From positions 124,001 through 188,000 of the forward strand of contig NZ_KB898708.1 of NCBI RefSeq assembly GCF_000377745.1: a DNA stretch of 64,000 nucleotides, written 5' to 3'. The stretch is from Gilvimarinus chinensis DSM 19667 (GTDB lineage: Bacteria > Pseudomonadota > Gammaproteobacteria > Pseudomonadales > Cellvibrionaceae). The position numbers and the translations under genes were made by a program. Under the pieces are notes generated by a model. The model worked only from the letters and a program-made list of their open reading frames with translations, had not been told where the DNA came from and ran no database searches. The stretch's first letter is position 1, and every line of letters begins with the position of its first letter. Below are positions 10,947 to 19,810 of the stretch, piece after piece.

Positions 10947-11690
10947 GTGAACGTGGCAAGTGGGCTAGCTATGTACAGTGAAGCACGAGCGCAGGGCAGT
11001 GATATACAGGTCGAAGAGTACGCTGACCTCGTTAAACGTATTGCTCATCATATGATGTTAAGAATGCCGGCAAGTGTTCAGGTAGATGATCTAATTCAAG
11101 CCGGAATGATAGGGCTTATTGAAGCCTCACAAAAATATGATGGCTCTAAAGGGGCCAGCTTTGAAACTTATGCAGGCATCCGAATTCGAGGGGCTATAGT
11201 AGATGAAATGCGCCGCGGTGATTGGGCGCCAAGGTCTGTGCACCGCAATGCACGCCGAGTCAGTGACGCTATTGCCCGGGTAGAGGCTCGAGAAGGCCGT
11301 GACGCTGAAGACGCTGAAGTCGCCAATGAGCTGGGGGTAGATCTTGATGAATATCATGCGATGTTGCGTGATACTAATTCAAGCCGCCTGTTTAGCTATG
11401 AAGAAACGTTCGCCGACGACGCCAGTGCCACACTTGTAGGGGAGGGTGGCGAATTTATCAATCCTCAGGATGGTTTTGCCCGAGACAGCTTGAAAAAATC
11501 ACTGGCGCAGGCTATTGGCCAGCTTCCAGAAAGAGAGAAAATGGTGTTGGCTCTTTATTATGATGAAGAGCTTAACTTAAAAGAAATTGGTCAAATATTA
11601 GGCGTTAGCGAGTCTCGCGTGAGTCAAATACACTCTCAGGCCGCCGGTCGCTTAAGGGCCAGAATGGTCGATTGGCGCTCAGAAGATTGA
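10947..11690 (+). CDS. fliA: RNA polymerase sigma-28 factor FliA
   Basis: FliA directs transcription of late flagellar and chemotaxis genes. The 247-residue protein contains region 2 (VDDLIQAGMIGLIEA, FETYAGIRIRGAIVDE), region 3 (APRSVHRNARRVSDAI) and region 4 (YYDEELNLKEIGQILGVSESRVSQ). The GTG start has GGAG about 8 bp upstream, and the resulting N-terminus VASGLAMY resembles the Pseudomonas protein. An ATG nine codons in is less likely. A perfect binding site for this factor follows the gene. Confidence 0.97.
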   Translation: MNVASGLAMYSEARAQGSDIQVEEYADLVKRIAHHMMLRMPASVQVDDLIQAGMIGLIEASQKYDGSKGASFETYAGIRIRGAIVDEMRRGDWAPRSVHRNARRVSDAIARVEAREGRDAEDAEVANELGVDLDEYHAMLRDTNSSRLFSYEETFADDASATLVGEGGEFINPQDGFARDSLKKSLAQAIGQLPEREKMVLALYYDEELNLKEIGQILGVSESRVSQIHSQAAGRLRARMVDWRSED

Positions 11691-11699
11691 CCGCTACGC

Positions 11700-11726
11700 T
11701 AAATCCCAGTACTTTTCAGCCGATAA
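11700..11726 (+). promoter_or_regulatory. FliA (sigma-28) promoter of the cheY operon
   Basis: TAAA at 11700-11703 and GCCGATAA at 11719-11726 are separated by exactly 15 nt, a perfect match to the sigma-28 consensus. It lies just after fliA and 91 bp before cheY. Transcription from here would cover cheY to at least cheW. Confidence 0.88.
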
Positions 11727-11817
11727 CACTGTTTAGCGGAAAATTGTGCCATGAGACACAAGGTCAACGTGGCAAAACTCTAGACTTATTACTAACGCAA
11801 CTTCCCGCCTGGGTTAG

Positions 11818-12213
11818 ATGGAGGCAGCATTGGACAAGAATATGAAAATTCTCATTGTCGATGACTTTTCGACAATGCGACGAATTATAAAGAACTTGTT
11901 ACGAGATTTAGGATTTACCAACACACACGAAGCAGACGATGGCGTTACAGCATTGCCAATGCTGAAAAGCGGTGGTTTTGACTTCTTGGTGACCGATTGG
12001 AATATGCCGGGCATGAGCGGTATTGACCTCCTCAAAGCGGTGCGTGCCGATGAGAAGCTCGCTTCTCTACCGGTTTTGATGGTCACTGCTGAAGCTAAAA
12101 GAGACCAGATCGTTGAGGCCGCCCAAGCTGGAGTTAATGGTTATGTGGTTAAACCGTTTACCGCGGCTGCTCTGAAAGAGAAAATTGAAAAAATATTCGA
12201 ACGGGTAGGTTGA
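11818..12213 (+). CDS. cheY: Chemotaxis response regulator CheY
   Basis: CheY carries the phosphoryl signal from CheA to the FliM switch. The 131-residue receiver domain has the acidic pair VDD (residues 14-16), the phospho-accepting Asp60 in [10 protein letters not shown], the Thr of VTAEAK and the Lys of VKPFTA. The start is taken at the ATG giving [12 protein letters not shown], a leader I recall from Vibrio CheY3. A TTG at 11830, preceded by GGAGG, and an ATG at 11842 are alternatives. Confidence 0.96.
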   Translation: MEAALDKNMKILIVDDFSTMRRIIKNLLRDLGFTNTHEADDGVTALPMLKSGGFDFLVTDWNMPGMSGIDLLKAVRADEKLASLPVLMVTAEAKRDQIVEAAQAGVNGYVVKPFTAAALKEKIEKIFERVG

Positions 12214-12239
12214 TCCAACCATAACAACAAGGCACTGCC

Positions 12240-13037
12240 ATGACTTCTGAGATTCAAGAGCACGACAACAGCCTGTTCGTCCAAGAGCTGCAAGAAAGTG
12301 CCAGTTTGCTGGTAGAAAAACTGCAAGATAATAATTTTGATGAGGCATCCAAGTTAATACAGGCGATTATGGAGTCTCGTGATAAGCATTTATATCAGTC
12401 GGTAGGGCGTCTGACTCGCGGGCTTCACAATGCCATCGTTAACTTCAATGTTGATGGAGATTTAAGCAAAGAACCGCCCGATATAGAGCGATCAGAAATT
12501 CGTGATGCGACGGATAGGCTGAAATATGTAATCGAACTCACTCAAAAAGCTGCCGACAAAACCATGGATATGGTAGAGGAGGCCGCTCCAATTGCGATGA
12601 ATTTGGGGCAAGAGGCCAACTCTCTGCGGACCGAGTGGACACGTTTACGAAGTGGCGAAATGAGCGCGGACGAGTTTCGCAGCCTCTACACCCGTATGGA
12701 TGACTTTCTCGGTCAAATGGAAAGTGGCACCGAACGTCTGGGACATAATCTACAGGAAATTATTCTTGAGCAGGGGTTTCAGGATCTTACTGGCCAAGTG
12801 TTAAAGCGTGTAATGGGGCTGATTGAAGAGGTAGAGCAAGACCTTGTCAGCCTTGTCCGAATCGCGGGGCAAGTAGAAGAAATTACAGGTTTGAACTTTG
12901 AGGCCGATACAGAGGGAAACACTAAGGTTGTCGATAATAAGAGAAATGGTGAAGGCCCACAAATTAACGCTGATAAAGCCGATGTGGTCTCCAACCAGGA
13001 TGAAGTAGACGATTTGCTCTCCAGTCTCGGGTTTTAG
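12240..13037 (+). CDS. cheZ: CheY-P phosphatase CheZ
   Basis: CheZ dephosphorylates CheY-P. The 265-residue protein is largely helical, with the catalytic-helix region around EIILEQGFQDLTGQVLKRV (the conserved Gln within FQDLTGQ). It ends in a CheY-tethering tail, DEVDDLLSSLGF, after an acidic linker. It follows cheY by 26 nt and precedes cheA. The phosphatase identity is secure from both the catalytic segment and the tail. Confidence 0.96.
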   Translation: MTSEIQEHDNSLFVQELQESASLLVEKLQDNNFDEASKLIQAIMESRDKHLYQSVGRLTRGLHNAIVNFNVDGDLSKEPPDIERSEIRDATDRLKYVIELTQKAADKTMDMVEEAAPIAMNLGQEANSLRTEWTRLRSGEMSADEFRSLYTRMDDFLGQMESGTERLGHNLQEIILEQGFQDLTGQVLKRVMGLIEEVEQDLVSLVRIAGQVEEITGLNFEADTEGNTKVVDNKRNGEGPQINADKADVVSNQDEVDDLLSSLGF

Positions 13038-13048
13038 AGGAATAGTAC

Positions 13049-15265
13049 ATGGGTTTCGGTGATGACGAAGATATTCTCCAGGACTTTTTGGTGGAGGCTG
13101 GAGAGATTCTGGAAAACCTCTCCGAGCAATTGGTGGAGCTGGAACGCCGTCCTGACGATAAAGACCTGTTGAATGCGATTTTTAGAGGTTTTCATACCGT
13201 AAAAGGTGGTGCGGGTTTTCTGCAGTTAACGGCCATGGTTGAATGCTGCCATGTGACCGAAAACCTCTTTGACATACTCCGTAATGGTAAGCGTCAGGTA
13301 ACGCCAGAGTTAATGGATGTTGTGCTTCAAGCGCTGGACGTGGTTAATCAGCAGTTTGACCAAGTGTCTCATCGTGAACCACTTTCCCCTCCTGCCCCAG
13401 AGCTTATTCACACCTTAGAACGATTAGTGGCCTGTGAAGATTTGCAGTCTTCCGAACCTGAAGCCGTTTTATCTGAAGCGGTTGCCAGCGAGGAGTTACC
13501 CGCTGAGTCAAGCTCAGATTCAACGGTTCGCGGCGGAAGCGACATTACGGATCAAGAGTTTAACGAACTGCTTGATGCGTTGTCCCCGTCAGGCGCCTCG
13601 TCTGAGGCAGAGAGTTCGAATTCGGGTGATGATATCTCCGAAGATGAGTTTGAAGCTCTTCTGGATCAACTTCATGGCCAAGGTAAGGCGCCCGGCACAG
13701 GCAATGATTCCGGCGGCACTGCAGCCAGTTCTAGTGACGACATCAGCGATGATGAATTTGAGGCTCTATTGGATGAGCTGCACGGTGCAGGAAAAGGGCC
13801 TGCTGGTCAGGTGCAAGCAAAAGCCTCTGCCGCTGAGTCAAAGCCTGAACCCCCAGCCGCTAAAAACGATATTTCAGATGATGAATTTGAAGCTCTGTTG
13901 GATCAGCTTCATGGTAAAGGCAAGGGGCCTTCAGGACATGACGCTAATGGCGAGCCTCAACAAGCCGCAGCTTCGGCCGGGGCGGTAAAAGCTCAACCCA
14001 AGCCAGAAACAGACAAAAAGAGCAATGAACCTGTTCAGGCGCCTGGCCCGGCGGCAACTAAGCCCCGGAGCGAGCGTGAGGCAGGGCCTCAAGTAGAGAC
14101 CACAGTACGGGTCGATACCCAGCGGTTGGACGAAATCATGAATATGGTGGGCGAGCTGGTGCTGGTGCGCAACCGGTTGGTTCGCCTGGGCGATAGTGCG
14201 CAAAATGAAGCGCTCAGCAAAGCGGTGTCTAATTTAGATGTCGTAACTGCCGATCTGCAGACATCTGTAATGAAAACGCGCATGCAGCCGATCAAAAAAG
14301 TGTTTGGTCGTTTTCCGCGGGTGGTGCGTGATTTGGCGCGCAACCTGAAAAAAGACATTAACCTTGAGTTGGTCGGTGAAGATACAGATTTAGATAAAAA
14401 CCTTGTGGAAGCATTGGCCGACCCGCTGGTGCATTTGGTGCGCAACTCCGTTGACCATGGTATTGAGCTGCCTGAAGTTCGCGAGGCAAATGGTAAACCC
14501 CGCCAAGGTCGAGTTGTTTTGGCCGCAGAGCAAGAGGGCGATCACATATTGCTCTCAATCACCGACGACGGCGCCGGTATGGACCCAGACAAACTGCGTC
14601 GTATCGCCGTGGATAAAGGCTTGTTTGACGAGGATACAGTCCAGCGGTTATCCGACAGCGAAGCATTTGATTTGATTTTCGCTCCAGGATTTTCCACCAA
14701 AAAAGAAATCTCCGACGTTTCAGGGCGCGGCGTGGGGATGGACGTCGTCAAAACGAAAATTACTCAACTTAATGGCTCGATCGAAATTCAATCGACGATG
14801 GGTGAAGGCACAAGGTTTAATATCAAAGTACCGCTTACCCTCGCAATAATGCCCACCCTTATGATTATGCTGGCAAGCCAAACATTCGCTTTGCCATTGG
14901 TCAGTGTGAATGAAATTTTTCACATGGACCTGCGCAAGTCGCATATTGTAGATGGGCAGGAGTGTGTAGCGGTACGTGACCAAGCAATCCCCATCTTCTA
15001 TTTGAAAAACTGGTTGGTGGCTGGTGAATATGTGTCAGCCAAATCCATGCAGGAAGGACACGTTGTTATTGTTTCTGTAGGAACTCGACGTGTGGGCTTT
15101 GTTGTAGATCAGTTAATTGGCCAAGAAGAAGTGGTTATTAAGCCGTTAGGTAAAATGCTGCAGGGCACACCGGGTATGGCTGGCGCCACAATAACCGGCG
15201 ATGGCACTATTGCGCTTATCTTGGACGTGCCGAGCCTGTTAAAGCACTACTCGGCTGGCGCATAA
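13049..15265 (+). CDS. cheA: Chemotaxis histidine kinase CheA with repeated acidic linker motifs
   Basis: CheA senses receptor state and phosphorylates CheY and CheB. Domains in order: HPt with phospho-His49 in FRGFHTVKGG; a long linker (about 140-345); dimerisation helices (DEIMNMVGELVLVRNRL); the ATPase domain with N-box LVRNSVDHG and the G boxes DDGAGM and GRGVGMDVV; and a C-terminal CheW-like domain. No ordinary P2 domain is obvious. Instead the linker carries three near-identical 21-residue units and one weaker copy (see the separate entry). The length of 738 is close to that of Pseudomonas CheA. Confidence 0.96.
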   Translation: MGFGDDEDILQDFLVEAGEILENLSEQLVELERRPDDKDLLNAIFRGFHTVKGGAGFLQLTAMVECCHVTENLFDILRNGKRQVTPELMDVVLQALDVVNQQFDQVSHREPLSPPAPELIHTLERLVACEDLQSSEPEAVLSEAVASEELPAESSSDSTVRGGSDITDQEFNELLDALSPSGASSEAESSNSGDDISEDEFEALLDQLHGQGKAPGTGNDSGGTAASSSDDISDDEFEALLDELHGAGKGPAGQVQAKASAAESKPEPPAAKNDISDDEFEALLDQLHGKGKGPSGHDANGEPQQAAASAGAVKAQPKPETDKKSNEPVQAPGPAATKPRSEREAGPQVETTVRVDTQRLDEIMNMVGELVLVRNRLVRLGDSAQNEALSKAVSNLDVVTADLQTSVMKTRMQPIKKVFGRFPRVVRDLARNLKKDINLELVGEDTDLDKNLVEALADPLVHLVRNSVDHGIELPEVREANGKPRQGRVVLAAEQEGDHILLSITDDGAGMDPDKLRRIAVDKGLFDEDTVQRLSDSEAFDLIFAPGFSTKKEISDVSGRGVGMDVVKTKITQLNGSIEIQSTMGEGTRFNIKVPLTLAIMPTLMIMLASQTFALPLVSVNEIFHMDLRKSHIVDGQECVAVRDQAIPIFYLKNWLVAGEYVSAKSMQEGHVVIVSVGTRRVGFVVDQLIGQEEVVIKPLGKMLQGTPGMAGATITGDGTIALILDVPSLLKHYSAGA
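13541..13930 (+). repeat. Repeated acidic motif in the CheA linker
   Basis: Three copies of a unit with core DDEFEALLDQLHG followed by GKGP-like residues lie at 13631-13693, 13739-13801 and 13868-13930 (residues 195-215, 231-251, 274-294). A weaker copy, DITDQEFNELLDAL, lies at 13541-13582 (residues 165-178). Spacers are Ser/Ala/Pro-rich and differ from each other. Codons vary between copies, so the protein sequence is conserved rather than recently duplicated at the DNA level. Confidence 0.9.
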
Positions 15266-15293
15266 CCGGGCCTAGAATTTTTGGAGATTAAGC

Positions 15294-16388
15294 ATGCCCG
15301 TACGGGTCTTAATTGTAGATGATTCGCATTTTTTTCAGACCCGTCTAAAAGAGATAATTGGTCAGAATGCGAATCTTGAAGTGGTTGGTGTCGCCAGTAA
15401 TGGCCGAGAAGGTGTGGAGAAGGCCAAACAGCTAAAACCAGACATTATCACCATGGATTTTGAAATGCCTGTGATGGACGGTGTCACCGCTGTACGTCAT
15501 ATCATGGCCGATCATCCTACGCCAATTCTGATGTTTTCATCTTTGACTTACGAAGGTGCGAGAATAACGCTCGATGCTCTTGCTGCGGGGGCGTTAGATT
15601 TTATTCCGAAAGACTTTGCTGAGGTTTCCCGCAACTCGATAAGCCTAACGCAAAAACTGCACGAACGATTATTGACGCTGGCTCAGCAGGGGAAGGGGCA
15701 GAGCAACCAGGTAACAGTGAAGCCTGCCGAGCCTGAAATTAACTTCAACCAGACTTCTCCGTCGGTGGCACCAAGGTCAATAGCTTCTGTGTCGCGCACG
15801 GCTGTGGCTCGCTCAGCCGTTAAACCTAATGTGGTAATTATTGGCGCATCTACCGGTGGGCCCGTAGCTTTAACCGAGGTGCTCACAAAATTACCCGCTC
15901 GCTTCCCAACCCCCGTGTTGTTGGTTCAACACATGCCAGAAAACTTCACCAAAGCTTTTGCTGAACGTTTAAATAAGCAGTGTGCAATTGAGGTTAGAGA
16001 GGCAGTAGATGGCGATATACTAAGACCCGGATTAGCGCTGCTCGCTCCTGGCGGAAAACAGCTTATGCTGGATAAACGTGGCGGTGGTCAAGTCAAGGTT
16101 GTACCCGATGATGCCAGAGTTAACTATAAGCCCAGTCTGGATATCACCTTTGGCTCTGCCGCTAATGCTTATGGAAATAGAGTGCTAGGGGTTGTTTTGA
16201 CCGGCATGGGGTCTGATGGCTGTAAAGGGGCAGAGTTATTAAAACAGCGCGGTGCCACTATCTGGAGCCAGGATGAGGCCAGTTGCGTCATTTACGGTAT
16301 GCCAATGGCCGTTGCCCGGGCGAAGCTTACGGATAAAGTCCTACCACTGAAAGAGATCGGGCCGGCTATCGCAAAAGAGGTGCGGTGA
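15294..16388 (+). CDS. cheB: Chemoreceptor methylesterase CheB
   Basis: CheB demethylates and deamidates chemoreceptors when phosphorylated. The 364-residue protein has an N-terminal receiver domain (VDDSHFFQTRL, phospho-Asp in MDFEMPVMDG), a linker of about 60 residues, and the esterase domain with its catalytic triad: Ser in IGASTGGP, His in LVQHMPENFT and Asp in LTGMGSDG. It ends overlapping motC. No cheR is present in the window; in relatives it lies elsewhere. Confidence 0.97.
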   Translation: MPVRVLIVDDSHFFQTRLKEIIGQNANLEVVGVASNGREGVEKAKQLKPDIITMDFEMPVMDGVTAVRHIMADHPTPILMFSSLTYEGARITLDALAAGALDFIPKDFAEVSRNSISLTQKLHERLLTLAQQGKGQSNQVTVKPAEPEINFNQTSPSVAPRSIASVSRTAVARSAVKPNVVIIGASTGGPVALTEVLTKLPARFPTPVLLVQHMPENFTKAFAERLNKQCAIEVREAVDGDILRPGLALLAPGGKQLMLDKRGGGQVKVVPDDARVNYKPSLDITFGSAANAYGNRVLGVVLTGMGSDGCKGAELLKQRGATIWSQDEASCVIYGMPMAVARAKLTDKVLPLKEIGPAIAKEVR

Positions 16389-17128
16389 TGGACTTACTCA
16401 GCGTTGTCGGCGTTATCATAGGTTTTGCTGCCATTATTGGCGGGAATTTTATCGAGGGTGGCTCACTCTCATCGCTTCTGAACTTTCCCGCTGCATTGAT
16501 CGTTTTTGGCGGTACGTTAGGTGCAGCAATGCTCCAGACGCCGCGAGATACTCTTCAGTATGCTATTTCAATGTTTTCATGGGTATTTATTCCGCCTGCT
16601 GTAGACTTTTCCGCGGGTGTAAAAAAGCTTATTGGCTGGTCGGAAGTTGCGCGTAAAGAAGGCTTGCTGGGGCTGGAGCGTGTCGCCGATGAGGAAAAAG
16701 AGGTTTTTGCACGCAAAGCACTTGAATTGATGGTTGATGGAAGCTCCCCTGATACGATTAGGCGGGTTCTTGAGGCCGATATGCTACTGCACGAGCAGCG
16801 CCAGATGGATGCTGTGCGAGTATACGAAAGCATGGGGGGCTATGCGCCAACTATTGGTATTATTGGCGCAGTTATGGGGCTTATTCATGTCATGCGTAAT
16901 CTGGCGGACCCGGATCAGTTAGGCCCGGGTATTGCTGTAGCATTTGTCGCCACCATATACGGCGTAGCTTTAGCTAATTTATTTTTGTTGCCCATTGCAA
17001 ATAAGCTACGGCAATGCGTAGACAGAGACATCAGGTATCACGAACTATTTATTGAAGGTAGCATGGGGGTCGCTGATGGTGAAAATCCCAAGGCTATTGA
17101 GATAAAATTAAACGGTTATCTGCGATAG
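16388..17128 (+). CDS. motC: Flagellar stator protein MotC (MotA/PomA family)
   Basis: This is the four-helix stator subunit that couples ion flow to rotation. The ATG overlapping the cheB stop gives a 246-residue protein starting MDLLSVVG, like Pseudomonas MotC. A GTG one codon upstream is the alternative. The signature GYAPTIGIIGAVMGLIHVM and the helix before NKLRQCVDRD are present. It pairs with motD 2 nt downstream. Confidence 0.95.
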   Translation: MDLLSVVGVIIGFAAIIGGNFIEGGSLSSLLNFPAALIVFGGTLGAAMLQTPRDTLQYAISMFSWVFIPPAVDFSAGVKKLIGWSEVARKEGLLGLERVADEEKEVFARKALELMVDGSSPDTIRRVLEADMLLHEQRQMDAVRVYESMGGYAPTIGIIGAVMGLIHVMRNLADPDQLGPGIAVAFVATIYGVALANLFLLPIANKLRQCVDRDIRYHELFIEGSMGVADGENPKAIEIKLNGYLR

Positions 17129-17130
17129 TC

Positions 17131-18039
17131 ATGCCTCGTCGCCGCTCCACAGAGTTAAAAATCAACCACGAACGCTGGCTGATTTCTTATGCTGACTTCA
17201 TCACTTTGTTATTTGCTTTCTTTGTCGTCATGTACTCCATTTCTCAAATCAATGAAAGCAAATATCGTGTTCTATCTTCGACTCTCGAAGAAGCGTTTAA
17301 GCCGATACCGAAAAGGGCGTCTTCGGGTAAAACGGGGGCGAGCGCACAGTTTAGAGAGGACAATGTTTTGCCTGCAGGCGTTACATCGGCAGAGGACGCA
17401 TCGGCCGTTGATCAAGGTAACTTGCCAAAGCTCGAAGATCAGTTTCGCCAGGAGTTTAAGTCTTTGTTGGATAGCCAGCTTATGGGTATCTCCAGTAATG
17501 AAATGTGGTTACAGATAGAGTTACGGGACAGCATTTTATTTCCTTCTGGCAGTGCAGAAGTAAGCGCGCAAGCGCGAAATATATTTGCCAGGGTCGCGAA
17601 GATTGTTCAACAGACCGATAACCCCGTTCAGATTGAGGGGTTTACTGATAATGTTCCTATTCAGACTTCAGAGTACCCTAGCAACTGGGAGTTATCCTCC
17701 GCGCGAGCCAGTGCTATTGTTAAGCGTATGGTCCTTGAGGGGGTAGAGCCGAATCGTCTTGCGGCGGTGGGGTATGGTGAGTTTCAGCCGGTTGCCTCTA
17801 ATCAAACCGAAGAAGGCCGCGCCCAAAACCGGCGGGTGGCCATTATGATCGCCAGAAACCAGCGCGATCGTCCTACCAGCAAGTGGCGGGAGCCAGTGTC
17901 TAAAGCTTCTGAACAAAAACAAAATGTTGAAGAAACCTATCCAGCTGCCGATAGGGATATTGAAGCGGTGGAAATGGGTAATGGGAACTTGTTGTTTAGC
18001 AGTGACCCGGAATTACCACGCAGCGGTAGTGCCCAGTAA
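17131..18039 (+). CDS. motD: Flagellar stator protein MotD (MotB/PomB family)
   Basis: This is the peptidoglycan-anchored stator subunit. The 302-residue protein has one N-terminal membrane helix containing the ion-binding Asp22 (WLISYADFITLLFAFFVVMY). A linker and a C-terminal OmpA-like peptidoglycan-binding domain follow (IEGFTDNVPIQT, NWELSSARA, RAQNRRVAI). The C-terminal tail beyond the OmpA domain is charged and variable. The sequence alone does not settle proton versus sodium coupling. Confidence 0.95.
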   Translation: MPRRRSTELKINHERWLISYADFITLLFAFFVVMYSISQINESKYRVLSSTLEEAFKPIPKRASSGKTGASAQFREDNVLPAGVTSAEDASAVDQGNLPKLEDQFRQEFKSLLDSQLMGISSNEMWLQIELRDSILFPSGSAEVSAQARNIFARVAKIVQQTDNPVQIEGFTDNVPIQTSEYPSNWELSSARASAIVKRMVLEGVEPNRLAAVGYGEFQPVASNQTEEGRAQNRRVAIMIARNQRDRPTSKWREPVSKASEQKQNVEETYPAADRDIEAVEMGNGNLLFSSDPELPRSGSAQ

Positions 18040-18065
18040 GAGTGCCATTTGAGCAGGAGTACGGC

Positions 18066-18881
18066 TTGAAAGTTTGGACAGTTGCGAATCAAAAAGGTGG
18101 GGTAGGTAAGACAACCACCAGCGTTGCCCTGGCAGGTCTGGCGTTAGAGCAGGGCTTGCGGGTGCTTATGCTTGATTTGGATCCCCACGGCTCTCTGACC
18201 AGCTATTTTGGCCAAGACCCCGACAGGCTGGAGAAGGGCGCCATTAACTTATTTATGGCTCGTGAAAAAATAAGTCCATCGCTAGTCAAAACCAATCTAT
18301 TACCGACCCGTTATCCGGGAATGACGTTATTGCCGGCCTCCACGGCCCTTGCCACGTTGGAGCGGAAAACGGTCGGGCAAGGGGGGTTGGGGTTGGTGGT
18401 AAAGCAGTCTTTGGCCGCCGTTGAAGATGAATACGATCTGGTTTTGATCGACACTGCGCCTTTATTGGGTGTTTTGATGATTAACGCTCTAGCGTGCTGT
18501 GATGAGCTGATTATTCCTGTACAAACTGAGTTTTTGGCCCTTAAGGGCTTAGAGCGCATGGTTAACACCTTGAATATGATGTTTCGTTCAAATAAGCGCC
18601 AAGTGAGTTATCATATCGTCCCCACAATGTTCGACCGACGAACCCAGGCGTCAGTTAGTACGTTCCATACGATACGACATGATTATCCTGAGCACACATG
18701 GCCAGGGCGTATTCCAATCGATACTAAATTTCGTGATGCGAGTAAAGCGGGTATTCCTCCACACTTATATGAACCTGATAGCCGTGGTGTGGATGCGTAT
18801 CGCTCCCTATATAAGTGGCTGTGTCGACTACCTGGCTCTAGGTCTATTGCTGACACTTATACGGCTGGAGGTGCTCGATGA
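18066..18881 (+). CDS. parC: ParA-like ATPase for polar chemotaxis arrays (ParC type)
   Basis: ParC-type ATPases place and segregate chemoreceptor arrays at the cell pole. The protein has the ParA Walker A NQKGGVGKTTT, the switch DLDPHGSLTSYFG and LIDTAPLLGV. The start is put at TTG 18066 (271 residues), because AGGAG lies 6 bp upstream and the N-terminus then matches the MRVWAVANQKGG start of the Pseudomonas protein. A GTG at 18042 would add eight residues. It overlaps parP by 4 nt. It is not a chromosome-partition parA, given its context. The symbol is not the topoisomerase IV gene parC. Confidence 0.85.
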   Translation: MKVWTVANQKGGVGKTTTSVALAGLALEQGLRVLMLDLDPHGSLTSYFGQDPDRLEKGAINLFMAREKISPSLVKTNLLPTRYPGMTLLPASTALATLERKTVGQGGLGLVVKQSLAAVEDEYDLVLIDTAPLLGVLMINALACCDELIIPVQTEFLALKGLERMVNTLNMMFRSNKRQVSYHIVPTMFDRRTQASVSTFHTIRHDYPEHTWPGRIPIDTKFRDASKAGIPPHLYEPDSRGVDAYRSLYKWLCRLPGSRSIADTYTAGGAR

Positions 18882-19705
18882 GCTTGCAGCCAGATGACTT
18901 ATTGCAAACCTACCTTGATGACTTGTTGGTTATTGATGCTTCGGAAGCTGAGCCAATCAAGCCTGTTTCAAGCGGTGAAATAACAGATCGTAAGGCTCTA
19001 TCACAAAAAGCCGCCACTGAAGACGATAAGCGCTTGCAGCTGCAAAAACTCTTGCACAGTGCCAAGCTTCAGGTTGCGCAGGTTGTGGATGCGCCAGCCT
19101 CTGAGGAGCTTGAAACTGAACTTACTGCAGATACCACGAAGGTATTAGAGGCGTCTGTGGCCGAGGTTGAGGAAAGTCATCCCGAATTAAACGAAAGCGC
19201 GCTAGCGGTTGAATCATTACAGCAAGAGTTAGCCTGGTCTGAAAATGGCCGCCCACAATGGGCGCAAGATGTGTTTGAGGTGCTGTTGTTTAAGGTGTGT
19301 GGGCTGACTTTGGCGGTCCCGCTGATTACTTTGGGTCAAATCACTCCTCTTACGGATGAGCTAACCCCCTTATTTGGACAGGCGGATTGGTTTATGGGCC
19401 TTCAGCCTACACCGTCAGGTAAGGTTCGTACGGTCAATACGGCTAAGTTTGTTATGCCTGAGCGTTATGATTCAGTGTTTGAGCAAACGGCCAAGTACGT
19501 TATTTCTATTAATGGTGTGCCGTGGGGGTTGGCCGTTGATACAGTAGAACAACCTATTCGACTCAGCCCGGAAGACGTTAAATGGCGTACCGAGCGAAGC
19601 CAGCGGCCCTGGTTGGCGGGGACAGTTAAAGAGCACATGTGCGCACTACTGGATATTCCACAAATGGGCGGTTTACTGACACGTGCGGATAAAAACGCTC
19701 GTTAA
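18878..19705 (+). CDS. parP: CheW-domain array-localisation protein (ParP type)
   Basis: The 275-residue protein has an acidic, low-complexity N-terminal half and a C-terminal CheW-like domain (about 125-270; VLLFKVCGLTLAVPLITL, GLAVDTVEQPIRL). In Vibrio and Pseudomonas this protein sits between the ParA-like ATPase and CheW, links the ATPase to the chemoreceptor array and stabilises CheA at the pole. The ATGA overlap with parC supports joint function. The assignment rests on domain and order; identity in the N-terminal half cannot be judged. Confidence 0.8.
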   Translation: MSLQPDDLLQTYLDDLLVIDASEAEPIKPVSSGEITDRKALSQKAATEDDKRLQLQKLLHSAKLQVAQVVDAPASEELETELTADTTKVLEASVAEVEESHPELNESALAVESLQQELAWSENGRPQWAQDVFEVLLFKVCGLTLAVPLITLGQITPLTDELTPLFGQADWFMGLQPTPSGKVRTVNTAKFVMPERYDSVFEQTAKYVISINGVPWGLAVDTVEQPIRLSPEDVKWRTERSQRPWLAGTVKEHMCALLDIPQMGGLLTRADKNAR

Positions 19706-19810
19706 GTGTTGGCGCATTTATTAATGCTATAGTAAAAGAGTTTGAAGCGTATTCATTCAGACTTCGGACAATTAAAGCGGCCCTAGAGGCCTGTGACTGA
19801 GGGTAGAATC

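Noticed and set aside
13631-13930. CheA repeats as a recent tandem DNA duplication or CRISPR-like array
   Set aside because: Spacers differ in length and sequence and the copies use different codons, so selection at protein level explains them better.
13434-13988. Long open frame in the +2 frame inside cheA, 184 codons
   Set aside because: It covers the repeated linker segment; its openness follows from the repeated acidic codons of CheA and its product has no recognisable fold.
19709-19733. TTGGCG/TATAGT pair before cheW
   Set aside because: The spacer is about 13 bp and the hexamers are weak; cheW is probably cotranscribed with parP.
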